This document shows positions 60,893-64,000 of a stretch of DNA of 64,000 nt, one piece after another (positions within the stretch are counted from its first letter, which is position 1; every line of letters begins with the position of its first letter). The translations under genes and the position numbers were made by a program. This DNA comes from Mycolicibacterium sp. CBMA 226. Its GTDB lineage: Bacteria; Actinomycetota; Actinomycetes; Mycobacteriales; Mycobacteriaceae. The notes beneath the pieces are model-generated. The model was not told where the DNA came from. It did not search any database and was given only the letters and a program-made list of their open reading frames with translations. The stretch is taken from positions 62,001 to 126,000 of the forward strand of contig NZ_VTGY01000012.1 of the NCBI RefSeq assembly GCF_009729075.1, given 5' to 3'.

Positions 60893-62623
60893 ATGACGAC
60901 TGATACCGCGCTCAGAGCCACCGCACGCCGACGCGTCCAGATGGACCACGACCACCCGCATTACAAGTGGGTCGTACTGTCCAATACCACCCTGGGCACA
61001 TTGCTGGCCACGATCAACGCGTCCATCGTGCTGATCTCCCTGCCGGCGATCTTCCGGGGAATCGGGCTGAACCCGCTGGCGCCGGGCAACGTGAGCTACC
61101 TGCTGTGGATGCTGATGGGCTACCTGGTGGTGACGGCGGTTCTGGTGGTGCCGTTCGGCCGTCTCGGTGACATGTACGGCCGGGTGCGGATCTACAACAT
61201 CGGCTTCGTTGTCTTCACGCTCGCGGCCGTCGCGCTGTCGTTCGATCCGTTCCATCTTGGCGCTGGCGCCGTCTGGCTCATAGCCTGGCGGGTGATCCAG
61301 GGCGTCGGCGGCGCCATGCTGATGGCATCGTCATCGGCGATCCTGACCGACGCCTTCCCCGCCAACCAGCGCGGTATGGCACTGGGCGTCAATATGGTTG
61401 CCGCCGTTGCGGGTTCGTTCCTCGGTCTGCTGATCGGTGGGTTCCTCTCCGAATGGGAGTGGAAGGCCGTGTTCTGGGTCGGTGTCCCGATCGGCATCAT
61501 CGGCACCATCTGGAGCTACCGCTCACTGCATGAATTGGGCGCGCGTACGCCGGGCCGGATGGACTGGGCGGGTACCGCCACATTCGGCGTGGGTCTGACG
61601 GTCCTGTTGCTCGGTATCACGTATGGCATTCAGCCGTATGGCAATTCGCCGACGGGCTGGACCAGCCCCGCGGTGCTGGGATCGATCGGCGTCGGCCTGC
61701 TGCTGTTGGTCGCGTTCTGCGTCGTCGAACTCAAGGTCGATTCGCCGATGGTCGACATGCGCCTGTTCAAGTCGGCGACGTTCGGTATGGGCAATCTCGC
61801 CGGCCTGATGTCGTCGGTCGGCCGCGGTGGGCTGCAGTTCATGCTCATCATCTGGCTGCAGGGCATCTGGTTGCCGCTGCACGGCTACGACTTCGAATCG
61901 ACCCCGCTGTGGGCAGGTATCTATCTGCTGCCGGCCACGGTCGGCTTCCTGGTCTCGGCGCCCGTCGCCGGTACCCTCTCCGACCGGCTCGGCGCGCGGC
62001 CACTTGCGGTCGGCGGAATGCTGTTGATGGCGGTGACTTTCGTTGCCCTGCTGATGATCCCGGTAAACTTCGACTACTGGCAGTTCGCCGTTCTGGTGTT
62101 CCTCAACGGCGTCGGTGGCGGCATCTTCACCGCACCCAACGCGGCGGCCATCATGTCGAGCGTGCCGGCCGCGCAGCGCGGTGCGGCGTCGGGCGTCCGG
62201 TCGACGTTCTTCAATGCCGGTAACTCGCTGTCGATCGGCATCTTCTTCTCGCTGATGATCGTGGGGCTGGCCCACACCCTGCCGTCCGCCCTGACCAGTG
62301 GCCTTCAGCAGCAAGGGGTTTCGGCCGATGTCGCGCAGCAGGTGGCCGGCCTGCCGCCGGTGGGCAGCCTATTCGCGGCCTTCCTCGGCTACAACCCGAT
62401 AGCCGAGCTGCTGGCCCCGTTCCACGCTCTGCAGCAGCCGGGTGTCAACGCGAGCACGCTGACCGGTCAGACGTTCTTCCCGCAGCTGATCACCGAACCC
62501 TTCCACTCCGGGCTGATCGTGGTGTTCGGCGCGGCGGCGATCATGATGCTGCTCGGCGCGGTGGCGTCGATGTTCAATCCGGGCACCTATGCCACGGAAC
62601 CCGGCGCCGACAACGAGGCCTGA
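60893..62623 (+). CDS. MFS transporter, DHA2 (14-TM) drug-exporter type
   Basis: A 576-residue transporter with about 14 helices, VVPFGRLGDMYGRVRIY near residue 85 (motif A) and GVNMVAAVAGSFLGLLIGG near 165 (motif C of proton-driven exporters). It begins with a His-rich polar stretch (MDHDHPHYK). It probably exports drugs or lipids by proton exchange. A palindrome on its promoter implies a local repressor, but none is next to it. Confidence 0.92.
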   Translation: MTTDTALRATARRRVQMDHDHPHYKWVVLSNTTLGTLLATINASIVLISLPAIFRGIGLNPLAPGNVSYLLWMLMGYLVVTAVLVVPFGRLGDMYGRVRIYNIGFVVFTLAAVALSFDPFHLGAGAVWLIAWRVIQGVGGAMLMASSSAILTDAFPANQRGMALGVNMVAAVAGSFLGLLIGGFLSEWEWKAVFWVGVPIGIIGTIWSYRSLHELGARTPGRMDWAGTATFGVGLTVLLLGITYGIQPYGNSPTGWTSPAVLGSIGVGLLLLVAFCVVELKVDSPMVDMRLFKSATFGMGNLAGLMSSVGRGGLQFMLIIWLQGIWLPLHGYDFESTPLWAGIYLLPATVGFLVSAPVAGTLSDRLGARPLAVGGMLLMAVTFVALLMIPVNFDYWQFAVLVFLNGVGGGIFTAPNAAAIMSSVPAAQRGAASGVRSTFFNAGNSLSIGIFFSLMIVGLAHTLPSALTSGLQQQGVSADVAQQVAGLPPVGSLFAAFLGYNPIAELLAPFHALQQPGVNASTLTGQTFFPQLITEPFHSGLIVVFGAAAIMMLLGAVASMFNPGTYATEPGADNEA

Positions 62624-62682
62624 TTTCCCCTACCGACTGGCCACCTAGCGCACCAACTCGTCGCTGGTCAGGACGCCGACGG

Positions 62683-62712
62683 CAACTGTGCCATTGACAA
62701 ATGGCACAGTTG
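62683..62712. promoter_or_regulatory. Long perfect palindrome before the esterase gene
   Basis: CAACTGTGCCATT and AATGGCACAGTTG are perfect 13-base inverted arms around GACA. The centre forms TTGACA (62694-62699), a consensus -35 box. It lies 17 bases before the esterase GTG. The size and perfect symmetry suit a TetR-family operator; no regulator is adjacent within the window. Confidence 0.8.
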
Positions 62713-62729
62713 ATGGTGCCCTAGTTGGC

Positions 62730-63719
62730 GTGACGGAAACTGATCGGGCAACGCTGCCCGAGGTACCTGCCCGCGCAACGCTGCGCGCCGCGCTCTCGGC
62801 CACGGTGACCCGTTGGACCCTGGGCAATCTCACGAGTGTCATCCCCATGAACCAACCCGGTGTCTGGTTCGGTCGCGGGCTGATCGCCAGCATCATGGAG
62901 ACCTTCGGCTCGATGCCCGGCGGCACCAGGATCATCCCGGTCCACACGCCGCATATGCGCGGCGAATGGGTGCTGGGCCCGGGCGTCGAATTCGGCGACC
63001 GTGTCGGCTACTACGTCCACGGCAGCGCGTACGTGATCTGCTCGGCACGGACCCACCGCAAGCTGGTGGCCCGCCTGTCGGAGGCGACCGGGCTACCGAT
63101 GTTCGTCGTGGACTACCGCCTGGCCCCCGAACACCGATTCCCGACCGCGGCCCAGGACGTCGAAGCCGGATACCGGTGGCTGCTTTCGGAAGGCTATGCG
63201 GCCTCCGACATCGTGATGGGTGCCGATTCGGCGGGCGGTCACCTCACCTGCGACATGCTGTTGGCGCACGCCGGTGACACGGACTTCCGCCCTGCGGGCG
63301 TGGTGTTGTTCTCGCCCCTGATCGACGTGACCCTCGAGCTCGCGCTGGCGCAGGAGAAGGCGTCGTACCGCGATCCGGCGATGTCGGCGACCGCGGCCGC
63401 GCGCATGGTCGGCCTGTACACCCAAGGGCAGAATCTGGCCGATCCGCGCCTGCGGCTCGACTTCACGAAGGCGGATCTGTTGCCGCCCATGCTGATTCAG
63501 GTCGGCGGTTTCGAGATGCTGCGGGCGGATGCCCGTTACCTCGATGCCGAACTGCGCCGGGCCGGTGGCGCGAGCACGCTCGAGGTCTGGCCCGGCATGG
63601 TCCACGTCTTCCAGGCCTTGCCGCATCTGGCACCCGAAGCCGCGCCGGCACTGCGCCGTGCCGCAGCGTTCATCGCCGATGCGTACAAGCGATCCGACGA
63701 ACTCGAAGAGGTGAGCTGA
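62730..63719 (+). CDS. Alpha/beta hydrolase, HSL/Lip-type esterase
   Basis: A 329-residue esterase of the hormone-sensitive-lipase group. The oxyanion motif is YYVHGSAYVICS (HGS in place of HGG) near residue 92, the nucleophile is in MGADSAGGHL near 160, the Asp lies in the block after GGFEMLRADA near 255 and the His is in WPGMVHVFQ near 290. The GTG at 62730 is the first start after the palindrome. Its stop overlaps the SDR start, so both act together, perhaps on a lipid or sterol ester. Confidence 0.88.
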   Translation: MTETDRATLPEVPARATLRAALSATVTRWTLGNLTSVIPMNQPGVWFGRGLIASIMETFGSMPGGTRIIPVHTPHMRGEWVLGPGVEFGDRVGYYVHGSAYVICSARTHRKLVARLSEATGLPMFVVDYRLAPEHRFPTAAQDVEAGYRWLLSEGYAASDIVMGADSAGGHLTCDMLLAHAGDTDFRPAGVVLFSPLIDVTLELALAQEKASYRDPAMSATAAARMVGLYTQGQNLADPRLRLDFTKADLLPPMLIQVGGFEMLRADARYLDAELRRAGGASTLEVWPGMVHVFQALPHLAPEAAPALRRAAAFIADAYKRSDELEEVS

Positions 63720-64000
63720 TGCTCGGCATCGACACGGTCCTGAATGTCTTTCGCGGCGAACGTCGCTCGGACAAGGCCAAGGCGGTGGTCACCGGTGCCG
63801 GCAGCGGCATCGGCCGGTCGTTCGCGCTCGAACTCGCACGGCGCGGCGGCGAGATCATCTGCGCGGACATCAGCGTGGAGCGCGCCGAGGAGACCGTCGC
63901 GCTCATCGACCAGCTGCCGACCGGCAAGGGCCACGCCGTGCAGTGCGACGTCGCCGACCGCACCGCCATCGAGCTGCTGGCCAAGCAGGCACAGGAGATC
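63719..64000 (+). CDS. Short-chain dehydrogenase (3' part outside window)
   Basis: The ATG at 63719 overlaps the esterase stop by one base, and 94 residues are visible before the right edge. VVTGAGSGIGRSFALELARRG near residue 23 is the NAD(P)-binding glycine motif, and CADISVERAEET sets the cofactor-selecting loop (Asp after strand 2 favours NAD). The catalytic YxxxK lies beyond the window. It shares the palindrome-controlled promoter with the esterase. Confidence 0.85.
   Translation, partial: MLGIDTVLNVFRGERRSDKAKAVVTGAGSGIGRSFALELARRGGEIICADISVERAEETVALIDQLPTGKGHAVQCDVADRTAIELLAKQAQEI

Noticed and set aside
62645-62947. A 100-codon leftward frame before the esterase
   Set aside because: It crosses the perfect palindrome and is antisense to the esterase N-terminus. 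No ribosome site or domain is visible.

Overview
The window is high-GC actinobacterial DNA and almost certainly a chromosomal segment of a non-tuberculous Mycobacterium (Mycolicibacterium type). Three collinear blocks match the gene order of M. tuberculosis, as I know it from memory. They are (i) DedA / fba / DUF3151 / M50 protease / Rv0358-like / purA / Rv0356c-like (about 5.1-13.4 kb), (ii) purT-like / rhodanese / metZ (20.6-23.9 kb), and (iii) Rv0406c-like / fgd1 / pta / ackA / pknG / glnH / Rv0412c-like / mutT3 / thiE / thiO-thiS-thiG / lpqL / thiD / thiC (34.0-60.6 kb). F420-dependent enzymes, PknG, an MMPL transporter and many GTG or leaderless starts fit the same assignment. I found no rRNA, tRNA, CRISPR array, insertion sequence or integrase. 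No gene-free gap exceeds about 250 bases.

Layout. 0-5 kb: a partial FMN reductase, a P450, a two-subunit 3-oxoacid CoA-transferase divergent from an IclR regulator with three operator-like sites, and an F420-type oxidoreductase. 5-13.4 kb: DedA, alcohol dehydrogenase, class II aldolase, small membrane and DUF proteins, a cation diffusion facilitator, a site-2 protease and purA. 13.4-16.9 kb: an MMPL transporter divergent from a MarR regulator, then a phage-like GH25 lysozyme pair. 17-20.2 kb: an ArsR / SRPBCC / VOC cassette, two tandem hairpin repeats and a Na+/H+ antiporter. 20.3-24.3 kb: a UBP zinc finger, a degenerate PurT-like protein, rhodanese and metZ. 24.3-34 kb: an accessory stretch of SDRs, LysR and XRE/MmyB regulators, an MFS exporter, a flavin reductase, MBL hydrolases, a thioesterase, a glyoxalase-fold protein and an FAD monooxygenase. 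34-45 kb: F420-glucose-6-phosphate dehydrogenase, the Pta-AckA acetate pathway, and the PknG-GlnH-Rv0412c signalling operon. 45-60.7 kb: thiamine synthesis in two units, each behind a TPP riboswitch. Between them lie an SGNH hydrolase, an ABC exporter, a zinc aminopeptidase lipoprotein with a probably inactive paralogue, a GntR/MFS pair and a Baeyer-Villiger type monooxygenase. 60.9-64 kb: a 14-TM MFS exporter, an HSL-type esterase behind a long palindrome, and a partial SDR.

How the genes work together. ThiO and ThiG with the carrier ThiS make the thiazole half of thiamine, ThiC and ThiD make the pyrimidine half, and ThiE joins them. The TPP leader of thiO heads an unbroken, overlapping gene string that also contains an SGNH hydrolase and an ABC transporter. 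PknG, GlnH and the Rv0412c-like protein form an amino-acid-sensing operon. Most accessory clusters show a regulator next to, or divergent from, its likely targets, usually with a visible palindrome at the promoter.

The most unusual observations are a PurT-like ATP-grasp protein that has lost key catalytic residues, an M28 peptidase paralogue that has lost its catalytic and zinc residues next to the intact enzyme, an SDR without its catalytic tyrosine, two tandem 61-nt hairpin elements, several operators that overlap leaderless start sites, and a thiamine riboswitch transcript that probably extends over an uncharacterised export system.
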